A DNA stretch of 64,000 nucleotides, from contig NZ_CDBZ01000205.1 of NCBI RefSeq assembly GCF_000819985.1, forward strand, positions 1-64,000, given 5' to 3'. The translations under genes were made by a program, and so were the position numbers. Shown here one piece after another: positions 1 to 8,000 of the stretch. Position 1 is the first letter of the stretch. Each line of letters opens with the position of its first letter. The stretch comes from Aeromonas media (GTDB lineage Bacteria > Pseudomonadota > Gammaproteobacteria > Enterobacterales > Aeromonadaceae). Below the pieces are notes generated by a model. That model was not told the DNA's origin and ran no database searches. It worked only from the letters and a program-made list of their open reading frames with translations.

Positions 1-99
1 ATAACGCCTTAAATGGCGAAGAAACGGTCTAAATAGGCTGATTCAAGGCATTTACGGGAGAAAAAATCGGCTCAAACATGAAGAAATGAAATGACTGAG

Positions 100-545
100 T
101 CAGCCGAGAAGAATTTCCCCGCTTATTCGCACCTTCCCTAGCGACTTGATGAAGTAGCCGATGTAGTTCTTCTGATTGCTGAGTTCTTTGGGGGCCCACG
201 AGAGCGCCTTCTCTTTCAGATAACGCTCACTGAGTTCTGAGAGTGCAGGGGATGAAATGGCAGAAGGAGTCGCAGAGACTGCCTTAGGGACAGGGTTGGC
301 CGCTGAGGGTGTCTGTTGCGATAGCTGCTGCTGAGGCTCCGGCGAGGAGCTTGATTGAAGTTCTGGCTGGGCAGCCACAGGCTTTACCCGAGAGCGCGCG
401 CAGGCAAGCAACTGGACCACCTTGCTTCGTGCGACCAGCTTGTCCCGAGTACGGAGAGATTTTTGATGTCTTTGCGGCGACCACAGGGGAGCACTGTCAC
501 CTTGCGGTAGTACCAGATACCTTGCGGAGAGAGCCAGAGATTCAC
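100..545 (-). pseudogene. Degenerate tyrosine integrase of a second ffs-targeted element
   Basis: Remnant of an integrase closely related to the intact one at 15674-16813. A GTG start at 543-545 with AGGAG upstream gives the same N-terminal block (NLWLSPQGIWYYRKV). At 460-464 the homopolymer has five T on the plus strand where the intact gene has six, so the frame shifts. The second frame continues with LLACARSRVKPV and KEKALSWAPKELSNQKNYIG and then loses similarity near 135-140; the whole catalytic domain is missing. It sits just downstream of the left ffs copy, exactly as the intact integrase sits beside the right copy. It cannot make an active recombinase and marks an earlier or tandem island. 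Confidence 0.85.
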
Positions 546-563
546 TATGAAGACTCCTGATTC

Positions 564-580
564 ATCCACACAAAGTGGAT
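564..580. repeat. Palindrome ATCCAC-N5-GTGGAT near left ffs copy
   Basis: Inverted repeat with 6-bp arms and a 5-bp spacer (ACAAA), just upstream of the remnant integrase start. Near-identical sites lie at 816-836 and 16830-16850, each close to an ffs attachment copy. Likely a binding site for integrase or an excisionase (inference); the arms are too short and lack a U-tract to be a terminator. Confidence 0.6.
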
Positions 581-611
581 TACCAAGAGGTCTGAAGGGG
601 GTTGTTAGTCG

Positions 612-729
612 TAACTTATTGATTTTCAGAAACAGGTGGTGGCCCCACCAGCCACATCCCGGCACTCGAGTCCCCCGCCTTGGCTGCTACCTTCCGGTCC
701 TGACCAGGTTGACGAGTTATCAATGCGAG
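612..729. other. Left attachment repeat (118 bp) within ffs
   Basis: A 118-bp sequence repeated without visible difference at 16867-16984. It includes the conserved SRP RNA domain. Sequence outside the repeat differs at both ends, so the repeat ends mark recombination boundaries. With integrase genes adjoining both copies, this copy is the junction between the older remnant element on the left and the island at 730-16866. The true left chromosomal flank may lie before this window. Confidence 0.85.
635..729 (-). pseudogene. ffs: Partial 4.5S RNA gene (5' end missing)
   Basis: The 3' part and conserved loop of SRP 4.5S RNA on the minus strand (CAGGACCGGAAGGTAGCAGC and GCCGGGATGTGGCTGG). At 729 the sequence leaves the ffs homology, so the 5' strand of the closing helix (GGTGGTCCCA in the right copy) and the promoter are absent. 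It is therefore unlikely to give functional SRP RNA. It is the by-product of site-specific integration into ffs. Confidence 0.85.
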
Positions 730-1005
730 CCCAAATAAATCAGGCACTTGGGGATGGAACTGATTGCCATCACAGTGTTCTGAAACCTCAACAAGCGAGA
801 ATCCGCCGCAAGTACGGTCATCCACATCAAGTGGACATGCTTAAATGGGTAACAAACAGGGCAATCCTACCCGCCCTCCCCCGTACACTGCAAGCACCTC
901 ATTAAAGACCCCATCCCCTCCCACAGCAGCTCAACAATCAACCCAATGTTGAGCAAAATGACATCCAATGATAACTTTGGGTCTCACTTAAACCCGAGGT
1001 GACAT
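730..1005. other. Gene-free left end of the island
   Basis: No coding region is supported here. It holds the palindromic site at 816-836 and an inverted repeat, GCTCAACA at 929-936 with TGTTGAGC at 947-954, about 50 bp upstream of the small ORF at 1006. The second repeat could be an operator for that gene (inference). Confidence 0.5.
816..836. repeat. Inverted copy of the island-end palindromic site
   Basis: GGTCATCCAC-N5-GTGGAC on the plus strand, the same 16 fixed bases as on the minus strand at 16830-16850. The two sites are thus in opposite orientation at the two ends of the island, as expected for arm-type integrase or excisionase sites. Function is inferred. Confidence 0.6.
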
Positions 1006-1188
1006 ATGGCTACGAACACAGGCAAAGGCTATCGACAAGGTTCCGTCAACGACCGTACCCAGGTAAAAAATCCGGTGACTGGAAACTGGGTGAAACGGGA
1101 CGCTGAAACTGGCCGCTTTATCGACCAGAAACAAGATGGAGAGCCCTTCAAAGGGGTAGCCAAAGAAACTGACAACCGCCGTAAGTGA
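1006..1188 (+). CDS. Small hypothetical protein (60 aa)
   Basis: A 60-residue basic, hydrophilic protein with no membrane segment, containing VKNPVTGNWVKRDAETGRF and PFKGV. From memory, short proteins with this NP-TG-W-KRD-TGRF pattern are widespread in accessory regions, but I know no function. The ATG start has GAGGTGACAT just upstream. Its stop overlaps a possible GTG of the next ORF, and the two are probably co-transcribed. Function unknown. Confidence 0.6.
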   Translation: MATNTGKGYRQGSVNDRTQVKNPVTGNWVKRDAETGRFIDQKQDGEPFKGVAKETDNRRK

Positions 1189-1196
1189 GATCGCCG

Positions 1197-1430
1197 ATGA
1201 CCGACCAGTGTTCTTGTGGCCAGCCACTCAATCATTCTGTTGTGTTCCATCAAAACGGGCAGAAACTCAAAAGCTGCCCAAACTGTTCAGAACAGGCTGG
1301 CGTTCATGTGTTCTATCGAGCAGGAGAGTTTGGATTCAGGCGGATGGCTGGCGTAACCAGGATACAATCATGGTGCCGTGGTTGCCGAGCAAAACACCGC
1401 TACCGACTTGATGCCTTGCATACCTGCTAA
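1197..1430 (+). CDS. Small cysteine-rich putative zinc-binding protein
   Basis: A 77-residue protein with CSC near the N-terminus, CPNC in the middle and CRGC near the C-terminus, plus many basic residues. The paired CxxC motifs suggest a small zinc ribbon, perhaps binding nucleic acid (inference). I chose the ATG at 1197 because the protein then opens with the first cysteine motif; a GTG at 1185 would add four residues. It directly follows the 60-aa ORF, and a dyad at 1435-1458 separates it from the convergent membrane-protein gene. I do not recognise a family. Confidence 0.55.
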   Translation: MTDQCSCGQPLNHSVVFHQNGQKLKSCPNCSEQAGVHVFYRAGEFGFRRMAGVTRIQSWCRGCRAKHRYRLDALHTC

Positions 1431-1434
1431 AGAA

Positions 1435-1458
1435 AAGGAGCTCTGATATGAGCTCCTT
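1435..1458. terminator. Symmetric hairpin between convergent genes
   Basis: AAGGAGCTC, a 6-nt loop and GAGCTCCTT make a perfect 9-bp stem between the plus-strand ORF ending at 1430 and the minus-strand gene ending at 1467. There is no clear U-tract, so termination efficiency is uncertain. Confidence 0.45.
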
Positions 1459-1466
1459 GAAGTCTA

Positions 1467-2210
1467 CTAGGCCAGAATCGCCACTGCTGGAAACAGCAGA
1501 AGCAAATGAAATAGCAACAGGATCGGGGTCGGATAACCCTGCACCTTCCCCAGCTCGTCTTTTACCCCCTCTGATAACGCATCGCTATTACGGTAGCAAG
1601 GCAGTACGAAGAGCATGGCAAAACCGAGATAGACCATACCGGCACCTATCTGGCCCACAGTTTCATACTGTGACATCGCTAAATCAATCAAGGGGTTCCC
1701 AGCCATGCCATCACGTTTAAAGCGGATAAACCATCCGAACATGATGCCTGCTGTTGTCATACCAACCGACGCCAGGGCAATGACTCGCAGCTTACTCTGA
1801 GCCATCCCTATCGCCCTCAGCCGCTTTTCGAGGCAGATGAAGCTGATCAGGGCCCAGTGGAATGACCAAAAGGCCGCGACCAACAGCATGATCGGCAAGC
1901 CTGGGAAGCGATTTGACCGAAAACCTGCCATTCCCAACCCAAAGTAGAACACGATGACTACCACAGCAGTTAACCATATCCCCCACAAGTGAGCCTTCAA
2001 CATTCCAGAGAGGTAGGCGTTGTAACTGCATATGCCCCCCCGCTGGTAGGGATTATTGTTGACCTCACTCGAATCTAGCTCAGGGTCTCTACGCAGCGAC
2101 TGCTTCAGCCACAGACGATAACGGGCCCATTTGCTCGCCATCTGTGTCGAAAACGTCTCCCGCTGCTCGAAGAACCGGCCGGACTCTTGTTTCGTCTTCT
2201 CTTGTTCCAT
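1467..2210 (-). CDS. Predicted four-helix membrane protein coupled to the serine recombinase
   Basis: About 247 residues. A hydrophilic N-terminal third is followed by roughly four hydrophobic segments (around LWGIWLTAVVVIVFYFG, LPIMLLVAAFWSFHWALI, VIALASVGMTTAGIMFG and IGAGMVYLGFAMLFVLP), then a hydrophobic C-terminus (LLLLFHLLLLF region). I chose ATG 2210 because AAGGA lies 7 nt upstream; ATG 2240 would overlap the recombinase stop as ATGA. Either way it is tightly coupled to the recombinase gene. I recognise no family. A role in island maintenance or defence is only a guess. Confidence 0.6.
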   Translation of the reverse strand: MEQEKTKQESGRFFEQRETFSTQMASKWARYRLWLKQSLRRDPELDSSEVNNNPYQRGGICSYNAYLSGMLKAHLWGIWLTAVVVIVFYFGLGMAGFRSNRFPGLPIMLLVAAFWSFHWALISFICLEKRLRAIGMAQSKLRVIALASVGMTTAGIMFGWFIRFKRDGMAGNPLIDLAMSQYETVGQIGAGMVYLGFAMLFVLPCYRNSDALSEGVKDELGKVQGYPTPILLLFHLLLLFPAVAILA

Positions 2211-2236
2211 GTCGTTATCCTTGTTGTCAAAACCAC

Positions 2237-2788
2237 TCATTCGCCAGACAGTCCACGCAAGATCCGCTGCACGCTGGAGAGGCTGATCCCCGTCCGACGT
2301 GCGATTTCGGCCTTGGCAAGTCCTCTTGCTGCCAGCGCCTGCACCTCATCCCCCTTCGCCATGGCTGTCGGCTTGCGGCCCTTGTAGACCCCACGCCGCC
2401 TAGCCAGCTCAATCCCTTCTGCCTGACGCTCCAGCATCAGCTCCCGCTCAAACGTGGCGATGGCACCGATCATGGTTAACATCAGTTTTCCGGTAGGTGT
2501 CGAGGTATCGATACCCAGATTCAAAATCCTCAGAGCAACCCGCTTAGCGTGCAGGTACTCCGAGATCTCCAACAGGTGGCGAGTGTTGCGAGCCAAGCGA
2601 TCCAGCTTGGTCACCATCACCACGTCTCCCTCACGAACAAAATCCAGCATCAACGAGAGCTGCGGGCGATCATCCTTGGCCCCGCTCACCTTCTCCTGAA
2701 ATATCTTGCTGCACTCTGCCAGTGCCTGAAGCTGGGCATCCAGGCTCTGCCCCACAGTGCTGACACGTGCATATCCCACCAGTGCCAT
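2237..2788 (-). CDS. Serine recombinase, resolvase/invertase family
   Basis: A 183-residue small serine recombinase. The catalytic domain opens with YARVSTVGQSLDAQ, with the nucleophilic serine in RVST, and contains the conserved arginines of KLDRLARNTRHL. The C-terminal 45 residues form a helix-turn-helix (LAKAEIARRTGISLSSVQRI), the resolvase/DNA-invertase layout at the usual length. The start at 2788 is set by GGAGGAGACC directly upstream and by family alignment; an upstream extension has no support. Nested inverted repeats at 2800-2911 upstream are candidate target sites. It may resolve island dimers or invert DNA; which is not decidable here. Confidence 0.9.
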   Translation of the reverse strand: MALVGYARVSTVGQSLDAQLQALAECSKIFQEKVSGAKDDRPQLSLMLDFVREGDVVMVTKLDRLARNTRHLLEISEYLHAKRVALRILNLGIDTSTPTGKLMLTMIGAIATFERELMLERQAEGIELARRRGVYKGRKPTAMAKGDEVQALAARGLAKAEIARRTGISLSSVQRILRGLSGE

Positions 2789-2799
2789 GGTCTCCTCCT

Positions 2800-2911
2800 G
2801 GTCAATAGGGCAAGGTACACTGACGCGACCAGTCAAAAGGTCCAAAGGAACCCATGTGACCGGCAAAAAGTACTGCTTTCGCTCGCGTCACATGGCCTTG
2901 GTCTATTGACC
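2800..2911. repeat. Nested inverted repeats upstream of the serine recombinase
   Basis: Three inverted pairs share one centre: GGTCAATAG 2800-2808 with CTATTGACC 2903-2911; TGACGCGA 2821-2828 with TCGCGTCA 2883-2890; CCATGTGAC 2852-2860 with GTCACATGG 2887-2895 (this last pair overlaps the middle arm). Resolvase res sites and recombinase operators are built of inverted half-sites next to the gene, so this is a candidate res/operator region (inference). Confidence 0.5.
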
Positions 2912-2924
2912 GATAGAAATGAAA

Positions 2925-2958
2925 ACGGGCCGTTCTGTGATGAAGGCCCGTTGCGGTG
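2925..2958. terminator. GC-rich hairpin
   Basis: ACGGGCC and GGCCCGT arms around a 13-nt loop lie between the small ORF ending at 3018 (transcribed leftward) and the recombinase upstream region. It probably ends the radC-DUF2787-small ORF transcript; a good U-tract is not seen. Confidence 0.35.
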
Positions 2959-3017
2959 TTCAGCCAGTTGACCTGGCTGGGTTTGCAGGTGACCAGCTCA
3001 GGCTGGCCGGGGGGATC

Positions 3018-3155
3018 TCAATGACGCGTAACAGGCATCCGTAAGACTTTGGCCAGCTCCTCAGCGTGAGCCTTATCGCGAGCCAGCAGGCGGATCACCA
3101 GCGTTCCCCCTGCAATGGCAACCAGTGTCACCGAGGTCAGGATCATCTTGTTCAT
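3018..3155 (-). CDS. Small single-pass membrane protein (45 aa)
   Basis: A 45-residue protein with one N-terminal hydrophobic helix (ILTSVTLVAIAGGTLVIRLL) followed by a basic, helical tail. AGAGGAATACCC precedes the ATG, and the ATG overlaps the stop of the preceding 46-aa ORF as ATGA, a classic translational coupling. It is the last gene of a leftward radC-DUF2787 cluster. I recognise no family; membrane insertion is predicted from hydrophobicity only. Confidence 0.6.
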   Translation of the reverse strand: MNKMILTSVTLVAIAGGTLVIRLLARDKAHAEELAKVLRMPVTRH

Positions 3156-3292
3156 GGGTATTCCTCTTCGTTCATGTTGTAGAAGTGTGGCGGCATGTAG
3201 CGGGCCATCATCGCGTTGACGATGACAGACGCGAACGCCGTCAGGGCTGCCTTCAAGGCATCCAGCAGCAGGGCTTTCGTGAAGTCGTTCAT
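3152..3292 (-). CDS. Small protein with amphipathic or membrane helix (46 aa)
   Basis: A 46-residue frame starting MNDFTKALLLDALKAALTAF, with a central alanine-rich hydrophobic helix (ALTAFASVIVNAMMARYM) and an acidic end (NMNEEEYP). It begins 5 bp after the DUF2787 gene stops and overlaps the next small gene by ATGA. This tight spacing is the main evidence that it is translated. Function unknown; with the following gene it may form a small membrane pair. Confidence 0.55.
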   Translation of the reverse strand: MNDFTKALLLDALKAALTAFASVIVNAMMARYMPPHFYNMNEEEYP

Positions 3293-3297
3293 GGTGA

Positions 3298-3666
3298 TTA
3301 CTCAGGGGTGATGTCCAGTCGGTAGACCTCCATCCGGTGATAGGCGAGAAAGTTCCTCTCCCACAATCGGTAGAGGTCCATGGTGGTGGCCAACGGCCGT
3401 TCTCCACACCAGAGCTGGGAGGCCAGTCCGGCGTTGAAGTCGAAGTCAAGATCCTTGACCAGCTCACCGCCGATGTAGGTGAACTCGGTGACATAGGCCA
3501 TCCCCCAGTTGCCCGTCTGCTTCTCCAGACGGATTTCGACCGGACGGTAACCGCCAGTGTCAGCGGAGTAATCGGGACTGCGGAAGTTGAGGGTCAGGGC
3601 AGTGGCATCGGGGTAGCTGCCGATGATCTTGGTGAACAAAGCCTGTAGCGGTTTGGATGGGGTCAT
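3298..3666 (-). CDS. DUF2787 family protein
   Basis: A 122-residue protein that I match from memory to DUF2787 on the strength of the NFRSPDYSADTGGYRPVEIR and DLDFDFNAG motifs and its length. The family is typically found on integrative elements of Vibrio and Aeromonas relatives and has no established biochemical role. Its ATG overlaps the stop of the radC-like gene (ATGA at 3663-3666), so the two are translationally coupled. No signal peptide or membrane segment is visible. Confidence 0.7.
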   Translation of the reverse strand: MTPSKPLQALFTKIIGSYPDATALTLNFRSPDYSADTGGYRPVEIRLEKQTGNWGMAYVTEFTYIGGELVKDLDFDFNAGLASQLWCGERPLATTMDLYRLWERNFLAYHRMEVYRLDITPE

Positions 3667-4130
3667 AGCAACCCCCTGTCGGCAAACGAGACGATGTCGT
3701 GCTGTCCCACCACAAAGTGGTCGAGCACTCGCACGTCTACCACCTCAAGCAGATCCTTGAGACGAACTGTGACAGCCTTGTCAGCATCCGAGGGGTCCAC
3801 CATACCGGAGGGGTGGTTGTGGGCCAGAATGACCGCGGCGGCGTTTCTGTTGAGGGCCGCCTTGACCACCTCACGGGGGTGAACGGTGCCCGCATTGATG
3901 GTGCCGAAGAACAACTCCTGGTAATCGAGCAGTCGGTGTTGATTGTCGAGCAGCATGACGGCGAACACTTCCCGCTCGTACTCCCCCATCTTGAGCCGAA
4001 GGAAGTCTGCTGCCGCTTTGGGTTGAGTGAAGGCATGGCCCAGATGCCGCTGTCGGCTCTCCAGGATGGCCAATGCCTGATTGATGATGTGATCGCCCAG
4101 TCCAGGGTGATCATCGTAGTGATGTGTCAT
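3663..4130 (-). CDS. RadC-like JAB/MPN-domain protein
   Basis: A 155-residue protein of the short, island-borne RadC/YeeS type. The JAMM metal-binding signature is visible as AHNHPSG-x3-PS-x2-D near residues 103-115, preceded by a glutamate in the EVFAVMLLD segment. Chromosomal RadC is longer, with an N-terminal helix-hairpin-helix region that is absent here. Despite the name, a repair role is not established; these genes are common on mobile elements. It is the first gene of the leftward cluster, and its upstream region holds two DnaA-box-like sites. Confidence 0.85.
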   Translation of the reverse strand: MTHHYDDHPGLGDHIINQALAILESRQRHLGHAFTQPKAAADFLRLKMGEYEREVFAVMLLDNQHRLLDYQELFFGTINAGTVHPREVVKAALNRNAAAVILAHNHPSGMVDPSDADKAVTVRLKDLLEVVDVRVLDHFVVGQHDIVSFADRGLL

Positions 4131-4390
4131 AACAGTAACCTCGCGTCGTTTGGGTACACGAGTTACTTATGCCAGGAGGTCTGGCTGTTATTGAATCCGC
4201 ACGAGGCTGGTATAAGGGGGATAGGGGCCCAACGTCACCTCTGGCCCCCCTTAAAAAATTATTAGCTGGATTTCGTAGATTTTCCGATTGCGACGCGATA
4301 TGTTATCCACAACCCCACTGCGAGCCCGTAACAAGCTGGGGATAACTAAATGGACGAACACAGCAAGAGTCTGCTTTTTAAGGAAAAAAC
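4131..4390. promoter_or_regulatory. Divergent intergenic region with paired DnaA-box-like sites
   Basis: This 260-bp AT-rich stretch separates the leftward radC-like gene from the rightward ORF at 4391. It holds a perfect DnaA box TTATCCACA at 4303-4311 and a one-mismatch box in inverted orientation (TGGGGATAA, 4337-4345). It must contain promoters for both flanking genes. A role as the replication origin of an excised element, served by the P4-type primase encoded at 12820, is possible but unproven. Confidence 0.45.
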
Positions 4391-4768
4391 ATGTCATCAA
4401 CTCATTTTTCACCGGCGCTGCCTGGTGAGTACGGATACATCATTGTAGAACCAAATGACAACGGAGAAACGACCGTGCAGCGTTATCCGTTGCTCGGGTA
4501 CGCCATCAAGATCACAGAAGGTGGGCCAGAGGATCTAAAGATACAGACACTGCCAGTCTGTACTACCGGTGAGAGCTTCACCCCAAACTTCATCCAGCGC
4601 CATGATGGCACCTTCAGTCGAGCTGATGGTGATCATCTCTGCGACTCCCTGTCAGAAATGATGAATCTTTTTGGTTTCGAACCTGATGACCCGCAGTGGT
4701 TGCCCCCCACGAATGTTAAGGAGCTGTCCGAATACGTCTGGCGGCCCTTGCGGAATCCGCAAGACTAA
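4391..4768 (+). CDS. Hypothetical protein (125 aa)
   Basis: A 125-residue soluble, acidic protein with no signal peptide or membrane segment; recognisable stretches are GEYGYIIVEPNDNG and LSEMMNLFGFEPDDPQWLPP. AAGGA precedes the ATG at good spacing. It is the only plus-strand gene in the left half of the island between 1430 and 12820, and is followed by a strong GC hairpin. I do not recognise the family. Confidence 0.55.
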   Translation: MSSTHFSPALPGEYGYIIVEPNDNGETTVQRYPLLGYAIKITEGGPEDLKIQTLPVCTTGESFTPNFIQRHDGTFSRADGDHLCDSLSEMMNLFGFEPDDPQWLPPTNVKELSEYVWRPLRNPQD

Positions 4769-4787
4769 CATCTGCTGATTTTGGATC

Positions 4788-4830
4788 GGGCCCTTTTCCC
4801 CGCAACCAAGAGGAAAGGGCCCATTTCTAT
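4788..4830 (+). terminator. GGGCCC hairpin after the 125-aa ORF
   Basis: GGGCCCTTTTCC at 4788-4799 and GGAAAGGGCCC at 4812-4822 form a long stem with one bulge, followed by ATTTCTAT. It sits 20 bp after the stop at 4768 and immediately before the 100-bp repeat. Confidence 0.55.
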
Positions 4831-4835
4831 GCTGA

Positions 4836-4935
4836 AATCTGCCGAAATTTCTGCATTTTATAGAACTTTTTCTGTATGAGACTTCGTAGAAAAAGTTCTT
4901 AAATCTGCCAAAATTTCAGCAGATCGGCAGACCTC
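4836..4935. repeat. 100-bp structured repeat, copy 1
   Basis: First of three copies (others at 12378-12477 and 15565-15662). Inside is a perfect 12-bp inverted repeat, AGAACTTTTTCT at 4862-4873 and AGAAAAAGTTCT at 4888-4899, with a 14-nt spacer; an outer pair CTGCCGA (4839-4845) and TCGGCAG (4924-4930) encloses it. The copies lie between island modules, here on the left side of the hsd operon. Confidence 0.85.
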
Positions 4936-5032
4936 CTCGACCTAGCCTAGGATGGTGTTCCCACTTCCTTTGCTCGGTCTCGTTGCCGGGTGAAGGAGCA
5001 CGTCAGCCTTGACATGCTTCTCCAGCAAACGC

Positions 5033-8000
5033 CTACTGGCTCTGTGTCCGTAATGACTGATGGCCAGCCAACCCCTCGAGCAACAAGTCCAGCAGCATAT
5101 TTTGCAATGCCCTGGCCTTATCGGGGTGAGAGAGGTACGTCAGCGACATGCCCTGCTGGGTTTCCATTCGTCCGATGACGGCTTCATCCACTGCATTCGG
5201 GAAATCGCCATGCAGAATCGATTCCCGTGGGTTATTGCGGACCTGTTCCATCAGGGGGCCGTTTTCACTCAGCTTGGTCACCATCCCCTGCACCCAGTCG
5301 AGCTTGTCCCCATCAGTCACTTCCAGGCCAAACAGATCGTTCATCCGAGCCAGCAGCTCGGAGAGGAAATCCTTCTTTTCCTCTTTCGGCTTGGCACTGC
5401 CAAGGGATGCGATACCCTCCAGCCCATAACCGGCAGCATTCTCTTTGAGTTGCAGATCCTGGGTCCGCTTGGCCTTGAGGTGGTAGTGGCTCAGCATCAC
5501 CGAGGAAAGGTCTACTTGCTCTTCATCCAACACCTCTTCCCGCAGCAGGGGCAGCAGGTGGCGTGCAAAGACACACAGCCGCTCCATGTCGTAATCGTCG
5601 AAGGGGGTGATCTGGGAGACAAACTCGTAGAACCGCACATAACCGTTGAGGTTCTTCTTGAACAGCTCCAGCACCGAACGGGCTTCCCCGGCCTCCTTGA
5701 GGCGTCGTTCGGCATTAACCTGGTCGCTACCTGAACCACCCTGTTCCATCAGCCACTTGAGCTGGGTCCGGCACTCCCGAATAGCCTCGATGGCAAGCCG
5801 GTAACGCTTGGCGAAGCGATCTCTGGCCGGAACGGCGTGCCGCAAGAAGGCATCGGCACCCCGTTTGGGGTCGAAGTAGGCATCGGTAAAGGCCACCACC
5901 TCGGGCCAGGTGAAGATCCCTTCGCCCTTGAGCTTGTGAAACAGGTCGTAGATCAGGTTGGGATCCGACACTGAGTCCAGCGTGGCGGTTTCGTAATACT
6001 TCTGGAACTCTTCCAGTACATCCTGCGGGTCGTTCACGAAGTCGAGTACATAGGTACTCTCCTTGCCCGGATAGGTGCGATTGAGCCGCGAGAGGGTCTG
6101 GATGCAGTCCACCCCGGTTAAGCGTTTGTCCACATACATGGCACACAGCTTGGGCTGATCGAACCCAGTCTGGAACTTGTTGGCCACCAGCATCACCTGA
6201 TAGTCAGCCGTATCGAACGCCTTACGCATGTCCCGCCCTTTCAGCTCCGGATTCATGTTCCGCTCGTTCCACGTCAGCCCCTCGTCCTCGATGTCGCCCG
6301 AGAAAGCCACCATGGCCCGGATCGCCGGATAGCCCTGCTCTTTGACGTACTTGTCGAACGCCAGCTTGTAGCGGACCGCCTCCATCCGGCTGCTGGTTAC
6401 CACCATCGCCTTGGCTTGGCCCGCCAGGAGCGGGGCGACGTGCTGGCGGAAGTGCTCGACAATTACCTGCACCTTCTGGCCAATGTTGTGCGGGTGCAGC
6501 CGCACCCACTGGGAGAGCTTGCGTTTGGCCTTCTTGCTGTCGACCTCCGCGTCCGCAGCCTCACTGTCCATCGCCAGCTTGTAGGCCAGCTTGTAGTTGG
6601 TGTAGTTACGCAGCACGTCGAGGATGAACCCCTCCTCGATCGCCTGGCGCATGGTGTAGACATGGAATGGCTCGGGTTTGTTCTCATCCGAAATGGGCAA
6701 ATGGGGCTTGGGCGGGCGACCGAACAGCTCCAGCGTCTTGGCCTTCGGGGTAGCAGTGAAGGCGAAGTAGCTGATGTTCTGACTGCCGCCACGGGCAGCC
6801 AAGGTCAGGTTCATCACATCCTCGGCCGAGAGCTCTTCCTCATCATTCAACTGCTCGGCCATCAACACCTCACGCAGCTGACGGGCAGTCTTGCCGGTCT
6901 GGCTGGAATGAGCCTCGTCGGCCACCACCGCAAAGCGGCTGGCCTTCAGGCTGGAGCTCTCTTGAATGGCCTTGAGCACATGGGGGAAGGTCTGAATGGT
7001 GACGATAATGATGGGAGTGCCGCTGGTCAGTGCCTCGGCCAACTGAGCAGATTTGCTGCCATCCCCCTCTTCCCGATTAATGCGGGAGATCACCCCGGAT
7101 GCGTGATCGAACTGAGCGATGGTCTCCTGCAACTGGCTATCGAGCACAGTCCGGTCGGTGACGACAATGACGGAATTGAAAAGCTTATCCCCGTCACACC
7201 GCAGCGACGCAAGCTGATGGGTCAACCAGGCGATAGAGTTCGACTTGCCAGAGCCCGCCGAGTGCTGGATGAGGTACTTCTGGCCGCTCCCTTCTTGGCT
7301 CAGCGTCGCCAGCAGCGTCTCAACCACTTTCCACTGGTGATAGCGGGGGAAAATCATCGTCTCTTTCTTCTTGAGACGGCCCAGTGCGTCCTCTTCGTGC
7401 TTCACCTGCAGATGCAGATAGCGACCCAGAATATTGAGGAAGGTCTCGGGCGCGAAAATCTCCTGCCATAGGTACTCGCTGGCATAGCCTGTCTCAGGCT
7501 GATCGTTCCCGGCCCCGCCCTTGGCGGTGCCACGGTTGAACGGCAAGAAGAAGGTATCTGCTCCGGCCAGCCGCGTGGTCATCGCCACCTCAAACTGATT
7601 GACGGCAAAGTGCACCAGCGCCCCGCGACGGAAAGCCAGCAGCGGCTCACGCTTGCCCGCCGTCACCAGTGGGCGGTCGAAGCGGTACTGCTGCTTGGCG
7701 TTCTCCAGGCTCTGTTTGAAGCAAGACTTGAGCTCCAGCGTTGCCACCGGTATGCCGTTGAGAAACAGAGTGAGATCGAGTCGGCCCTCATAGCCGTGAG
7801 GGCTGTAGACCAGCTCTGGCACCACCCGCAGCCGGTTCTTGGCATAACGCTCGACGAGCTCTGGGTTAAGGTCATGGTCAGGCTTGAAAGTAGCCACTGC
7901 CAGCCGGTGCCCTCGGTCCTCTACCTGATGACGGAGTAACCACAAGGTGCCCCGCTCATCGCTCTCAAGGGATCGAGCAACGGCGTTGAGCAGATGACGC

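Noticed and set aside
564..580. ATCCAC palindrome as an integrase or ffs terminator
   Set aside because: The 6-bp stem has no U-tract, and the motif recurs at island ends, which fits a protein-binding site better.
635..729. Left ffs copy as a second functional 4.5S RNA
   Set aside because: The 5' strand of the terminal helix and the promoter are missing.
1448..1720. Plus-strand frame with an RBS-like AAGGAG
   Set aside because: It overlaps the membrane-protein gene on the other strand, and the AAGGAG is part of the 1435-1458 hairpin. The product has no protein-like features.
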